NCBI RefSeq assembly: GCF_040654195.1
Contig: NZ_JBFAHM010000006.1
Coordinates: 248,001 to 312,000, forward strand
Source: Hamadaea sp013361475
Lineage (GTDB): Bacteria > Actinomycetota > Actinomycetes > Mycobacteriales > Micromonosporaceae
DNA: 64,000 nucleotides
Direction of reading: 5' to 3'
The notes under the pieces were generated by a model. That model saw nothing but the letters and a program-made list of their open reading frames with translations, made no database searches and was not told where the DNA came from. A program made the position numbers and the translations under genes. Positions 56,016 through 64,000 of the stretch are shown here, in pieces. Numbering within the stretch: position 1 is the first letter of the stretch; each line of letters opens with the position of its first letter.

Positions 56016-57275
56016 ATGCAGCTGATCTTCGACAACGTCCGGATCTTCGACGGTGTGCGGGAGAACCTGTCGGCACCGGCGCGGGTGGTCGTCGAGGATG
56101 GCCTCATCGGCGCGGTCACCGGCCTCGACGCCGCCGACGCCGCAAACGGTCCGGCCGGGACGGTGATCGACGGCGGCGGCCGGGTGCTCATGCCGGGCCT
56201 GATCGACGCCCACTGGCACGCCATGATGGCGAGCCTGCCGATGACCCAGCTGGCCACGGCCGACCTGGGCTACATCTACCTGGCCGCCGGCCGGGAAGCC
56301 GAGCGTACGCTGCTGCGCGGGTTCACCACGGTCCGCGACGCCGGTGGCCCGAGTTTCGGCCTCAAGCAGGCGATCGACGAGGGACTCCTCCCGGGACCCC
56401 GGATCTATCCGAGCGGCGCCTTCATCAGTCAGACGTCCGGCCACGGCGACTTCCGCACCAGCCACGACCTGCCGAAACAAGGGCTGACCTTCATCGAGAC
56501 CGCCGGCGTGACGGCGATCGCCGACGGCGCGGACGAGGTGTTGCGAGCCGCCCGGGAACAGCTGATGCGGGGTGCGAGCCAGCTCAAGCTCATGGCGGGC
56601 GGCGGCGTCGCCTCCCCGCACGATCCGCTGGATGTCACCCAGTACACCGAGAACGAACTCCGGGCGGCGGTGGACGCGGCCGAGAACTGGGGCACCTACG
56701 TGATGGTGCACGCGTACACGCCGCGATCGGTGCAGCAGGCGATCCGGGCGGGAGTGCGGTGCATCGAGCACGGGCACCTGCTGGACGACGAGACCGCCGA
56801 GCAGATGGCGATCCAGGAAGTCTGGTGGTGTCTGCAGCCGTTCCTGGACGACGAGGACGCCATCCCGATGGCCGACCCGGTGAACCGCGCCAAGCAGCTC
56901 ACCATGGTCCAGGGCACCGACAACGCATACGAACTGGCGCGCAGGCACGGCGTACGCCTCGCCTGGGGAACCGACACCCTGTTCGATCCGAAGCTGGCCA
57001 CCCGGCAGGGCGCGCAGCTGGCGAAGATGTCCCGCTGGTTCACGCCGTTCGAAGTGCTGCGCATGGCGACCTCCGGCAACGCCGAACTCCTCGCGCTGTC
57101 GGGCGAGCGCGATCCCTATCCCCGGCCGCTGGGTGTGATCGAGCCGGGTGCGTACGCCGACCTCCTGCTCGTCGACGGCGACCCGCTCACTGATCTTTCC
57201 GTGCTCGCCGACCCGGCCAACCTTGTCGTGATCATGAAGAACGGGGAGATCGTCCGGGACGCGCGTACGCCCTGA
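56016..57275 (+). CDS. Metal-dependent amidohydrolase
   Basis: A 419-residue amidohydrolase. Metal sites: GLIDAHWHAMM (HxH), KLMAGGGVASPHDP (catalytic Lys), MVHAYTPRS and CIEHGHLLD (His), and LAWGTDTLF (Asp). This is the prolidase/imidazolonepropionase-like subgroup with the DTLFD sequence. The N- and C-terminal strands form the usual small beta domain. ATG 56016. Substrate unknown (Xaa-Pro or cyclic amide). Confidence 0.9.
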   Translation: MQLIFDNVRIFDGVRENLSAPARVVVEDGLIGAVTGLDAADAANGPAGTVIDGGGRVLMPGLIDAHWHAMMASLPMTQLATADLGYIYLAAGREAERTLLRGFTTVRDAGGPSFGLKQAIDEGLLPGPRIYPSGAFISQTSGHGDFRTSHDLPKQGLTFIETAGVTAIADGADEVLRAAREQLMRGASQLKLMAGGGVASPHDPLDVTQYTENELRAAVDAAENWGTYVMVHAYTPRSVQQAIRAGVRCIEHGHLLDDETAEQMAIQEVWWCLQPFLDDEDAIPMADPVNRAKQLTMVQGTDNAYELARRHGVRLAWGTDTLFDPKLATRQGAQLAKMSRWFTPFEVLRMATSGNAELLALSGERDPYPRPLGVIEPGAYADLLLVDGDPLTDLSVLADPANLVVIMKNGEIVRDARTP

Positions 57276-57382
57276 CTGTCGGAGTCCCGGCACCACTGTC
57301 GCAACCGGACAGCCCGGCCGATAGCATCCGTCGCGGCGGTTCGCCGCCAGCCCCCGTGAACCACAACGTAAGGAGAGATCCC

Positions 57383-57589
57383 TTGCTGGGACTCGAGAAG
57401 AAGCTCATGAAGCAGTGGGAGGGCAAGAGCGCGCAGGAGCTCGCCGACGCCCCCGTCACCGCTCTGGAGGGCCTGACCAAGGAGGACGCCGAGTACCTCG
57501 ACAAGGCGTTCGGCATCAAGACGGTCCGCGACCTGGCCAAGCAGAAGCACTTCAAGTGGGCGCAGGCGATCGTCACCCTCGCCGACTGA
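57383..57589 (+). CDS. Small helix-hairpin-helix-like protein
   Basis: A 68-residue protein: LLGLEKKLMKQWEGKSAQEL..., with ALEGLTKEDAEYLDKAFGIKTVRDLAKQKHFKWAQAIVTLAD at its end (27-68), a DUF4332/HhH-like helical pair. I choose TTG 57383: AAGGAGA lies 5 nt upstream. The GTG at 57356 would put the ribosome site inside the gene. The strong hairpin at 57608 terminates it. Possibly a structural protein of unknown use. Confidence 0.65.
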   Translation: MLGLEKKLMKQWEGKSAQELADAPVTALEGLTKEDAEYLDKAFGIKTVRDLAKQKHFKWAQAIVTLAD

Positions 57590-57607
57590 CGGCCCCATAG
57601 CTTCCGA

Positions 57608-57639
57608 CCGCAGGCCCCGCCGATCGGCGGGGCCTGCGG
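57608..57639 (+). terminator. Perfect 32-bp palindromic terminator
   Basis: CCGCAGGCCCCGCC and its complement join at GATC, a perfect palindrome 19 nt after the stop at 57589, followed by TATTGT. It is located just before the NUDIX gene and should isolate it from upstream transcription. Confidence 0.8.
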
Positions 57640-57652
57640 TATTGTCCGGCGG

Positions 57653-58159
57653 ATGCCGATGTCTCCGTACGTCCGCCGCCTGCGTGGCCTGGTCGGCCAC
57701 GACGTCCTCCTGTTGCCCAGCGTCAGCGCCGTCGTCCTGAACGACGCCGGGGAGATCCTGTTCGGGCAGCGCAGCGATTCCGGGCAGTGGTCCCTGCCGG
57801 CCGGTGCGATCGATCCGGGCGAGCAGCCCGCCGACGCGATCGTCCGCGAGGTCTTCGAGGAGACCGGCGTCGAAGTGGTCGTGGAACGCCTCGCCGGCGT
57901 CGCGATGCACCCGGTCGTCTACCCCAACGGCGATCAGTGCGAATACCTCAACGTGTGGTTCCGCTGCCGGGCCGTCGGCGGCCAGGCCCGCGTCAACGAT
58001 GACGAATCACTCGCCGTCGCCTGGTTCCGGCCCGACGACCTGCCGTCCGTCGAGTCGTGGATACGCCTGCGCGTCGACGTCGCCCTCACCGACGATCCGG
58101 CCTGGTACGCGAAGCAGGGCGAGTCCCGTGCGGAACTCGCCCTGCCGCATTCGTTGTAG
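57653..58159 (+). CDS. NUDIX hydrolase
   Basis: A 168-residue protein with the complete Nudix box GAIDPGEQPADAIVREVFEETGVEVV (G x5 E x7 REUxEExGU, about residues 52-77). The MPMSPYVRRLRGLVGHDVLLLPSVSAVV start is like the ADP-ribose/NTP pyrophosphatase subgroup of actinomycetes. ATG 57653; it converges with pntB 2 nt later. Confidence 0.9.
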   Translation: MPMSPYVRRLRGLVGHDVLLLPSVSAVVLNDAGEILFGQRSDSGQWSLPAGAIDPGEQPADAIVREVFEETGVEVVVERLAGVAMHPVVYPNGDQCEYLNVWFRCRAVGGQARVNDDESLAVAWFRPDDLPSVESWIRLRVDVALTDDPAWYAKQGESRAELALPHSL

Positions 58160-58160
58160 G

Positions 58161-59600
58161 TCAGCGCGCCCCGGCGGGTACCGCGTCGGCGGGTTCCCGC
58201 TGACCGCCGACCGACGGGGCGAGCGCCCGCAGGATGTCGTCGACCCGCTGCTTGGCGTCACCGAACAGCATCTGCGTGTTGTCCCGGAAGAACAGCGGGT
58301 TCTGCACGCCCGCGTACCCGGTGGCCATCGAGCGCTTGAAGACGACGACGTTGGCCGCCTCCCACACACGCAGCACCGGCATGCCCGCGATCGGGCTGCC
58401 CGGGTCGGCCGCGGCCGGGTTGACCGTGTCGTTCGCGCCGATCACGAGGACCACCGAGGTGTCGGCGAGGTCGTCGTTGATCTCGTCCATCTCCAGCACG
58501 ATGTCGTACGGCACATGGGCCTCGGCGAGCAGCACGTTCATGTGGCCGGGCAGGCGGCCGGCGACCGGGTGGATGCCGAAGCGCACCTCGACGCCGTGCG
58601 CCCGCAGAATCCGGGTCAGCTCGGCGATCGGATACTGCGCCTGGGCCACGGCCATGCCGTACCCGGGGGTGATGACCACCGAGGTCGCGTTGCGCAGCAG
58701 TTCGGCGACCTCCTCGGCGTTCGTCTCGCGGTGCTCGCCCAGATCCTCGTCGCCGCCGGTGGCCGCCTCGACACCGAAGCCACCCGCGATGACCGAGATG
58801 AACGACCGGTTCATCGCCTGGCACATGATGTAGGACAGGTACGCACCCGACGAGCCCACCAGCGCCCCGGTCACGATCAGGAGGTTGTTGTTGAGCAGGA
58901 ACCCCGAGGCGGCCGCGGCCCAGCCGGAGTAGCTGTTCAGCATCGAGACCACCACCGGCATGTCCCCGCCGCCGATGGAGGCGACGAGGTGCCAGCCGAG
59001 CGCGAGCGCGAGGACGGTCACCGCGGTCAGCAGCCACACGTTCGGGCGTACCACGAAGAAGACGGTGAGCACCGCGAACGCCACCAGCGCGCCGAGATTG
59101 AGCACGTTGCGGCCGGGCAGCATGAGCGGCGCGGACTTGATGCGAGCCGACAGCTTGAGGTACGCCACGATCGATCCGGTGAAGGTGACCGCGCCGATGA
59201 ACACCCCGATGAAGACCTCACCGTGGTGGATGCGCAACAGCGCGCCGGTCATCTCGTTGTGTTCGAGGTAGCCGTTCCAGCCGACGAGGACGGCGGCCAG
59301 GCCGACGAAGCTGTGCATGACGGCGATCAGCTCCGGCATGCCGGTCATCTCGACGACCCGGGCCCGCCAGATGCCGAGACCGCCGCCGACCAGCAGGGCG
59401 ATCGCCAGCAGGGCAACGCCCATGGCGCTGATGCTGCGGGAGGCGAGCCCGATGGTGGCGACCAGTGCGATGGTCATCCCGGCGATGCCGAACGCGACGC
59501 CGTTGCGCGACGTCTCGTGCTTGGACAGGCCGGCCAGGCTCAGCACGAAGAGCAGCGCGGCGACGATGTACGCCGCCTGCGCGGCGGTGACAGCACTCAT
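58161..59600 (-). CDS. pntB: NAD(P) transhydrogenase subunit beta
   Basis: A 479-residue subunit. About nine membrane helices come first, then the NADP(H) domain III: VVITPGYGMAVAQAQYPIAELTRILRAHGVEVRFGIHPVAGRLPGHMNVLLAEAHVPYD (positions about 305-365) and DVSLVIGANDTVNPAA-like VVLVIGANDTVNPA. It couples hydride transfer between NADH and NADP+ to proton movement. Starts at ATG 59600, 5 nt after the pntA stop. Confidence 0.95.
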   Translation of the reverse strand: MSAVTAAQAAYIVAALLFVLSLAGLSKHETSRNGVAFGIAGMTIALVATIGLASRSISAMGVALLAIALLVGGGLGIWRARVVEMTGMPELIAVMHSFVGLAAVLVGWNGYLEHNEMTGALLRIHHGEVFIGVFIGAVTFTGSIVAYLKLSARIKSAPLMLPGRNVLNLGALVAFAVLTVFFVVRPNVWLLTAVTVLALALGWHLVASIGGGDMPVVVSMLNSYSGWAAAASGFLLNNNLLIVTGALVGSSGAYLSYIMCQAMNRSFISVIAGGFGVEAATGGDEDLGEHRETNAEEVAELLRNATSVVITPGYGMAVAQAQYPIAELTRILRAHGVEVRFGIHPVAGRLPGHMNVLLAEAHVPYDIVLEMDEINDDLADTSVVLVIGANDTVNPAAADPGSPIAGMPVLRVWEAANVVVFKRSMATGYAGVQNPLFFRDNTQMLFGDAKQRVDDILRALAPSVGGQREPADAVPAGAR

Positions 59601-59605
59601 CTCGA

Positions 59606-61138
59606 TCAGCCCTTCGAGAACATGCTCAGCATGCGCCGGGTGACGGCGAAGCCGCCGAGGATGTTGACGCTGGCCAGCAGGACGGCGACGAACGACAGCC
59701 CGGTGACGACGGCGTCACCCTGACCGATCTGGAGCAGCGCGCCGACGACGATGATGCCCGAGATCGCGTTCGTGACCGACATCAGCGGGGTGTGCAGCGC
59801 GTGGTGGACCTTGCCGACGACGTAGTACCCGATGACCACGGCGAGCGAGAAGACGGTGAAGTTGCCGATGAGCTGGTTCGGCGCGAACGCGGTCACCAAG
59901 AACAACGCGGCCGCCGCGACACCGACGAGGGTGTAGAGCCGGCCGGTCGAGACGGGCTTCTTCACCGGCGCCGCCACCTGGGCGACCGGGGCGGCGACCG
60001 GGGCCGCCGACACCTGTACGGGGGGCGGCGGCCACAGCTTCTCGCCGTTCCGCACGACCGTCATGTTCCGCTGTACGACGTCGTCGAAGTCGAGGGTGAA
60101 CTGGCCGTCCTTGCCGGGAGTCACCAGCTTCAGCAGGTTGACGAGGTTGGTCCCGTACAGCTGGGAGGCCTGCGCGGGCAGCCGCCCCGGCAGGTCGGTG
60201 TAGCCGATGATCGTCACACCGTTCTCGGTGACGACGACCTCGCCCGCCTTCGACCCGGCGACGTTGCCGCCCTGCGCCGCCGCCATGTCGACGACGACGC
60301 TGCCCGGCTTCATGCTCGCGACGTGCTCCTCGGTGAGCAGCTTCGGTGCGGGCCGGCCCGGGATGAGGGCGGTGGTGATGACGATGTCGACCTCGGCGGC
60401 CTGCTCGGCGTAGATCTCGGCGGCGCGGCGGTCGTAGTCGGCCGAGGTCGCCTTGGCGTACCCGTCCGAACTGACCTCCTGGTCGACCGTGACCTCGAGG
60501 AATTCGCCGCCCAGCGACCGGACCTGCTCGGCGACCTCCGGCCGGGGGTCGGTCGCGCGGACGATCGCGCCGAGGCTCTTCGCGGCCCCGATCGCAGCGA
60601 GGCCGGCGACTCCGGCGCCGGCCACGAGGACTTTCGCGGGCGGAACCTTGCCGGCGGCGGTCACCTGCCCGGCGAAGAACCGGCCGAAGGCGTGCGCGGC
60701 CTCGACGACCGCGCGGTAGCCGGCGATGTTGGCCATCGAGCTGAGCACGTCCATGGACTGCGCTCGCGAGATACGCGGCACCGCGTCCATCGCCAGCGCC
60801 GTCACCGGCCGCGCCGCGAGCGCCTCCACCAGCTCCGGCCGCAATGCCGGGCTGAGCAGGCCGATCAGCGTAGCCCCGTCGCGCAGTTCGGCGATCTCCG
60901 TCTCGGACGGCGCGTTCACCTTCACCACGATGTCGGACTGCCAGCAGTCGTCATGACTGCCGATCTTGGCGCCGGCTTCGGCGTACGCGTCGTCGGGGAA
61001 GCTGGCGCGCGCGCCCGCTCCGGCCTCGACCATGACCTCGTACCCGAGACCCACGAGCTGGCGCACAGTCGCCGGCGTCGCGGCGACCCGGGTTTCCCCG
61101 GCGTCCGCCTCCGCCACCACACCGAGCCGTTGACCCAT
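59606..61138 (-). CDS. pntA: NAD(P) transhydrogenase subunit alpha
   Basis: A 510-residue fused alpha subunit. Domain I (residues 1-370) has ETRVAATPATV and the NAD-binding GAGVAGLAAIGAAKSLGAIVRATDPRPEVAEQVRSLGGEF (166-206). A Pro/Ala linker follows, and four membrane helices at the end (about 405-510) form the other part of domain II. ATG 61138. The 204-bp gap upstream, shared with the DUF6098-like gene, contains TCACGCTCGATCGTGA as the only readable dyad (61201-61216). Confidence 0.95.
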   Translation of the reverse strand: MGQRLGVVAEADAGETRVAATPATVRQLVGLGYEVMVEAGAGARASFPDDAYAEAGAKIGSHDDCWQSDIVVKVNAPSETEIAELRDGATLIGLLSPALRPELVEALAARPVTALAMDAVPRISRAQSMDVLSSMANIAGYRAVVEAAHAFGRFFAGQVTAAGKVPPAKVLVAGAGVAGLAAIGAAKSLGAIVRATDPRPEVAEQVRSLGGEFLEVTVDQEVSSDGYAKATSADYDRRAAEIYAEQAAEVDIVITTALIPGRPAPKLLTEEHVASMKPGSVVVDMAAAQGGNVAGSKAGEVVVTENGVTIIGYTDLPGRLPAQASQLYGTNLVNLLKLVTPGKDGQFTLDFDDVVQRNMTVVRNGEKLWPPPPVQVSAAPVAAPVAQVAAPVKKPVSTGRLYTLVGVAAAALFLVTAFAPNQLIGNFTVFSLAVVIGYYVVGKVHHALHTPLMSVTNAISGIIVVGALLQIGQGDAVVTGLSFVAVLLASVNILGGFAVTRRMLSMFSKG

Positions 61139-61342
61139 GTCCGCTCCCGTCTGTCACGCGAAGGTGACGCTTCCGCGAAAGTTACAACAGGTTAGGTCAA
61201 TCACGCTCGATCGTGAAGCGGGTCGGGCCAAGGTCCACGGCCTGAGAACACGCAGCTCAGGCGGCTAGCAGGCCGGGGTCGGCCGTCGTGAAATTGCCCA
61301 CACGGCCCGCATAGATCCGGCTACGGCGGGGATCAGCACCGC

Positions 61343-61792
61343 ATGGCCGAACTGCCCGTGATCGAGAGCCTGGACCGGCTGGCCCGTCTGGTCGGCGAGT
61401 CCGGTGACGATCTGTTCGTCCGGTGGTCCCGCGGTCCGCACGCCGACCGGGCACAGGCCAGCCACGACGACCTGACCGGCGCCTCGCTGCCCGGCCTGTC
61501 GGCCAATCCGCTGGCAGTCGAACCCTGGTGGGGCGACCGGTCGAGGCGCTTCTGGGTGGCCCGGCGGCTGCACGACTACAGCCACCTCGAACAGACCCGG
61601 GGTCCCGGCGTACGCCCCTGGGTCCTGCGCGGCGAGCAGACCGGCCGGGGTCCGGACAACGAGCCACTGGTGCTGTGCCGCGAACCGGTCGGTTGGGTGG
61701 CCGGGAGGGTGCTCGACGAGGCAGAGCGCCTGGTCGATTCGGCCGGCGACGCCGACTGGGGGCCGCTGGACCGGCGGAGCGGGGACGACTAA
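61343..61792 (+). CDS. Hypothetical protein (probably DUF6098)
   Basis: A 149-residue protein: LPVIESLDRLARLVGESGDDLFVRWSRGP at the start, and ASLPGLSANPLAVEPWWGDRSRRFWVARRLHDYSHLE in the middle. I recall this pattern from actinomycete proteins called DUF6098, but cannot confirm it here. No catalytic motif stands out, although the R-D-Y-S-H and W residues are well placed. ATG 61343. Confidence 0.65.
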   Translation: MAELPVIESLDRLARLVGESGDDLFVRWSRGPHADRAQASHDDLTGASLPGLSANPLAVEPWWGDRSRRFWVARRLHDYSHLEQTRGPGVRPWVLRGEQTGRGPDNEPLVLCREPVGWVAGRVLDEAERLVDSAGDADWGPLDRRSGDD

Positions 61793-61913
61793 CATCAACC
61801 TCCGGCGATACCTCCTCAGTGGAGCGGGTTGAGGCGTCGCCGACGACACCTGTCCCGCAGGTGCGACCGCATGGGCAGCGGGCTGCCCCTGCGTGCCCTG
61901 CGAAAGGACCCCC
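61793..61913 (+). promoter_or_regulatory. Structured leader of the secreted esterase gene
   Basis: The 121-nt gap before the SGNH-CBM2 gene has two small hairpins: CACCTG-tcccg-CAGGTG (61847-61863) and GGGCAG-cggg-CTGCCC (61872-61887). They end just before AAAGGA, the ribosome site. No known riboswitch class could be matched by eye. Confidence 0.35.
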
Positions 61914-63053
61914 ATGTCCCGACCCGCTCCCCGCGCGGCCGTCGCCGCCGCGCTGGCCGCGCTCGTCGCGCTTCTCGCCGCGATGCTGCTGCATCCGGCC
62001 GTCTCCCAGGCCGCCACCCCGGTACGCGTCATGCCGCTGGGCGACTCCATCACCGGTTCGCCCGGCTGCTGGCGGGCGCTGTTGTGGAATCGCCTGCAGT
62101 CCACCGGGTACACCAACGTCGACTTCGTCGGGACGCTGCCGCCACAAGGCTGCGGAGTGGCGTACGACGGGGACAACGAAGGGCACGGCGGCTATCTCGC
62201 CACCAACATCGCCAACCAGAGTCTGCTCCCCGGCTGGCTCGGCGCTACCCAGCCGGACGTCGTCCTGATGCACCTCGGCACCAACGACGTCTGGAGCAAC
62301 ATCCCGCCGGCCACCATCCTGGCCGCGTTCAGCACCCTCGTCGACCAGATGCGGGCGAGCAAGGCCTCGATGCGCATCCTGGTCGCGAAGATCATCCCGA
62401 TGAACCCGTCGAGCTGCACCGAGTGCGCTCAGCGGGCGATCGACTTCAACGCCGCGATTCCGGCCTGGGCGGCCGGGAAGACGACGGCCCAGTCGCCGAT
62501 CGTCGTCGTCGACCAGTGGACCGGCTTCTCCACCGCGACCGACACCTACGACGGCGTCCACCCGAACGCGGCCGGCGACCAGAAGATGTCCGACAAGTGG
62601 TATCCGCCGCTGATCGCCCAGCTGGGCGGCGCGACGTCGCCGTCGGCGAGCACGACGGCTTCGGCCACCGCCTCGCCTTCCGCGAGCACGTCACCGTCGG
62701 CGAGCACCTCGCCGCCGGCCAGTGTTTCGCCGACCACGTCGAGTGGGAAGAAGTGCACCGCGACCTACCGCGTGTCCAGTCAGTGGCCCGGCGGCTTCGG
62801 CGCCGAGGTCACCGTCGCGAACACCGGGACCGTCGCCCTCACCGGATGGACGGTCGTGCTGGTGTTCCCGAACGGCCAAATCGTGACGCAACTCTGGAAT
62901 GGGGCATTCACCCAGAGCGGTGGCACGGTGACGGTGAAGAACGTGAGCTACAACGGCTCCGTCGCACCCGGCGGCACCGCCGGGTTCGGCTTCAACGGCA
63001 GCTGGAACAACAGCGCGAACTCTGCGCCGACGGTCACCTGCACACCGGCCTGA
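61914..63053 (+). CDS. Secreted SGNH/GDSL esterase with family 2 carbohydrate-binding module
   Basis: A 379-residue exported enzyme. Signal peptide (about residues 1-34, ending SQA), SGNH domain with MPLGDSITG (nucleophile Ser), HLGTNDVW (Asn of block III) and YDGVHPNAAG (Asp/His). A Ser/Thr/Pro linker (~245-283) then leads to a CBM2 (CTATYRVSSQWPGGFGAEVTVANTGTVALTGWTVVLVF, 284-322) that ends in a disulfide. It probably deacetylates or de-esterifies xylan or a similar polymer. ATG 61914 follows AAAGGA. Confidence 0.92.
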   Translation: MSRPAPRAAVAAALAALVALLAAMLLHPAVSQAATPVRVMPLGDSITGSPGCWRALLWNRLQSTGYTNVDFVGTLPPQGCGVAYDGDNEGHGGYLATNIANQSLLPGWLGATQPDVVLMHLGTNDVWSNIPPATILAAFSTLVDQMRASKASMRILVAKIIPMNPSSCTECAQRAIDFNAAIPAWAAGKTTAQSPIVVVDQWTGFSTATDTYDGVHPNAAGDQKMSDKWYPPLIAQLGGATSPSASTTASATASPSASTSPSASTSPPASVSPTTSSGKKCTATYRVSSQWPGGFGAEVTVANTGTVALTGWTVVLVFPNGQIVTQLWNGAFTQSGGTVTVKNVSYNGSVAPGGTAGFGFNGSWNNSANSAPTVTCTPA

Positions 63054-63062
63054 CGCTGGGAC

Positions 63063-63094
63063 CGCCCGGCTGCCGGCCGCACGGCGGCCGGGCG
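63063..63094 (+). terminator. Hairpin terminator
   Basis: CGCCCGGCTGC (63063-63073) pairs with GCGGCCGGGCG (63084-63094) at 10 of 11 positions, loop CGGCCGCACG, 9 nt after the esterase stop. Confidence 0.65.
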
Positions 63095-63178
63095 ACACGT
63101 CCGCCGACCTGCACCTTTACTTGATCGGGCGGGGCGAATAGTACGCTCGGGTGTCCGAGAAAGAGCCGTAGATCGGCG

Positions 63179-63931
63179 ATGACCGACCAGACGAAGGTGG
63201 ACATGACCAGCGCGCCCAAGATCACTGTCGTCGTGCCGACGTACAACGAGCGCGACAACCTGCCCAAGCTCGTCAGCCTGCTCGCCGGTCTGGGACTGCC
63301 CGATCTGCACGTCCTGGTCGTCGACGACAACTCCCCCGACGGCACCGGCGAGGTCGCCGAGAAGCTCGCGGTCGAGGCCCCGATCCCGGTCGGCGTCCTG
63401 CACCGCACGGTGAAGGACGGGCTCGGCCGTGCGTACGTCGCCGGGATGACGCGGGCGCTCGACGAGGGCGCCGACATCGTGGTGCAGATGGACGCCGACC
63501 TGTCGCACCCGGTGACCGCCATCCCGGTGATGATCGAGAAGCTGGCGACCACCGACGCCGCCGTGGTCCTCGGCTCCCGGTATGTCGCGGGCGGCGCGAC
63601 CGCCAGCGAATGGCCATGGCATCGCAAGGCGCTGTCGGCCTGGGCGAACTTCTACGTCAACACGATCCTGCGGCTGCACGTCAAGGACGCCACCGCCGGG
63701 TTCAAGGCCTGGCGCGCCCAGACGCTGCGGGACATCGACGTCGCGTCGGTGCAGAGCAACGGGTACGCCTTCCAGGTCGAGATGAACTATCGCGTGGTCA
63801 GCCGCGGGATGCGGATCGCCGAGGTGCCGATCCGGTTCGAGGAGCGGGTCGAGGGCGCGTCGAAGATGAGCCTCGGCGTACAGCTCGAATCCGCGCTCGT
63901 GCCGTGGAAGTTGCGCTTCGGCAAGCACTGA
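63179..63931 (+). CDS. ppm1: Polyprenol monophosphomannose synthase
   Basis: A 250-residue GT2 enzyme: ITVVVPTYNERDNLPKLV, VLVVDDNSPDGTGEVAE, DGLGRAYVAGMTRAL, QMDADLSHPVTAIPVM (catalytic DAD), and the dolichol-phosphate-mannose synthase end YAFQVEMNYRVVSRGMRIAEVPIRFEERVEGASKMS. It makes polyprenyl-phosphate mannose for cell-envelope lipoglycans and glycoproteins. No membrane domain is fused, so the acyltransferase half (Lnt) is separate. ATG 63179; M9 at 63203, with AAGGTGG, is also possible. Confidence 0.9.
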   Translation: MTDQTKVDMTSAPKITVVVPTYNERDNLPKLVSLLAGLGLPDLHVLVVDDNSPDGTGEVAEKLAVEAPIPVGVLHRTVKDGLGRAYVAGMTRALDEGADIVVQMDADLSHPVTAIPVMIEKLATTDAAVVLGSRYVAGGATASEWPWHRKALSAWANFYVNTILRLHVKDATAGFKAWRAQTLRDIDVASVQSNGYAFQVEMNYRVVSRGMRIAEVPIRFEERVEGASKMSLGVQLESALVPWKLRFGKH

Positions 63932-63948
63932 GCAACCGTCAGGCCTGT

Positions 63949-63978
63949 TCCACTATAGCGGAATTCCGCTATAGTGGA
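63949..63978 (+). promoter_or_regulatory. Perfect 30-bp palindrome operator
   Basis: TCCACTATAGCGGAA and its exact complement TTCCGCTATAGTGGA meet without a spacer. TATAGT inside it (63970-63975) is a near-ideal -10, 7 nt before the ATG of the next gene, so the message would be leaderless and tightly controlled. Confidence 0.75.
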
Positions 63979-63982
63979 TTTC

Positions 63983-64000
63983 ATGATCGACGATCTCGGC
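63983..64000 (+). CDS. Start of a gene cut by the right edge
   Basis: ATG at 63983 begins MIDDLG, six codons before the window end, 4 nt after the 30-bp palindrome and without a ribosome site. A leaderless transcript from TATAGT is likely. The product cannot be named; an autoregulated DNA-binding protein would fit its operator. Confidence 0.5.

Noticed and set aside
1..64000. tRNA, rRNA, integrase, transposase or attachment sites
   Set aside because: None recognised on either strand by reading; small RNA genes without obvious structure cannot be excluded.

Overview
The window is high-GC DNA, above 70% by eye, densely packed with genes. Adjacent genes commonly overlap by ATGA, GTGA or TGATG, and GTG and TTG starts are frequent. 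Gene content points to a filamentous actinomycete, most likely Micromonosporaceae: LitR-type carotenoid control, DUF2690 and DUF5937 regulators, ESX-like small proteins, Ku, a CBM2-carrying secreted esterase, an Otr(A)-type ribosome-protection protein and an LPxTG surface protein. I saw no tRNA, rRNA, CRISPR array, transposase or phage gene.

Layout. 1-9.2 kb: the end of a secreted phosphoesterase, an MFS transporter, an exported propeller protein, an ABC-2 exporter, a membrane phosphoesterase, a small secreted SH3-like protein, and a Ca2+/H+ antiporter overlapping a TetR gene. 9.2-13 kb: an alpha/beta hydrolase divergent from that TetR, small membrane proteins, a TPR protein and an ArsR/DUF5937 regulator. 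13-24.5 kb: a light/B12-type carotenoid locus with litR-like merR, an SDR/DUF2867 gene, crtI, crtE, crtB, photolyase, two half-size lycopene cyclase subunits, acyltransferase, CrtQ-like glycosyltransferase, P450 and marR. 24.5-31.6 kb: TetR, a FusB-like EF-G-binding protein, LysR, metE, ArsR-SRPBCC, STAS and TPR genes. 31.6-40.7 kb: a lipoprotein hydrolase, methyltransferase, AhpD-like protein with TetR, M23 peptidase, XRE/DUF2690, an LPxTG protein and the ribosome-protection GTPase. 40.7-46.8 kb: quinone oxidoreductase, MarR-like, TetR-P450, and an ECF sigma factor fused to a membrane-anchored extracellular part. 46.8-55.8 kb: histidine phosphatase, aldo/keto reductase, APH-like kinase, an ESX-like four-gene module, MGMT, a nucleotidyltransferase, Ku and YchJ. 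55.8-64 kb: amidohydrolase, NUDIX, the transhydrogenase pntA/pntB, an SGNH-CBM2 esterase and polyprenol-phosphate mannose synthase.

How parts work together. The clearest system is the carotenoid locus. The MerR-B12 regulator is divergent from its target, and both divergent promoters of the locus carry the same unusual signal: two TTGC(A/G)TCG direct repeats at 12-bp period. Photolyase lies inside the crtB operon, so pigment and DNA repair would be induced together. The glycosyltransferase and acyltransferase suggest a glycosylated, acylated carotenoid.

A second theme is a dispersed 65-bp palindromic repeat (31-bp arms, 3-nt loop). Four copies lie at about 11.0, 26.6, 28.9 and 31.0 kb, and one forms the C-terminal codons of a membrane protein. 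Many regulators have readable operators beside them; the best is a perfect 27-bp palindrome between marR-like and tetR-P450, and another is a perfect 30-bp palindrome at the right edge. All functions are inferred from sequence reading alone.
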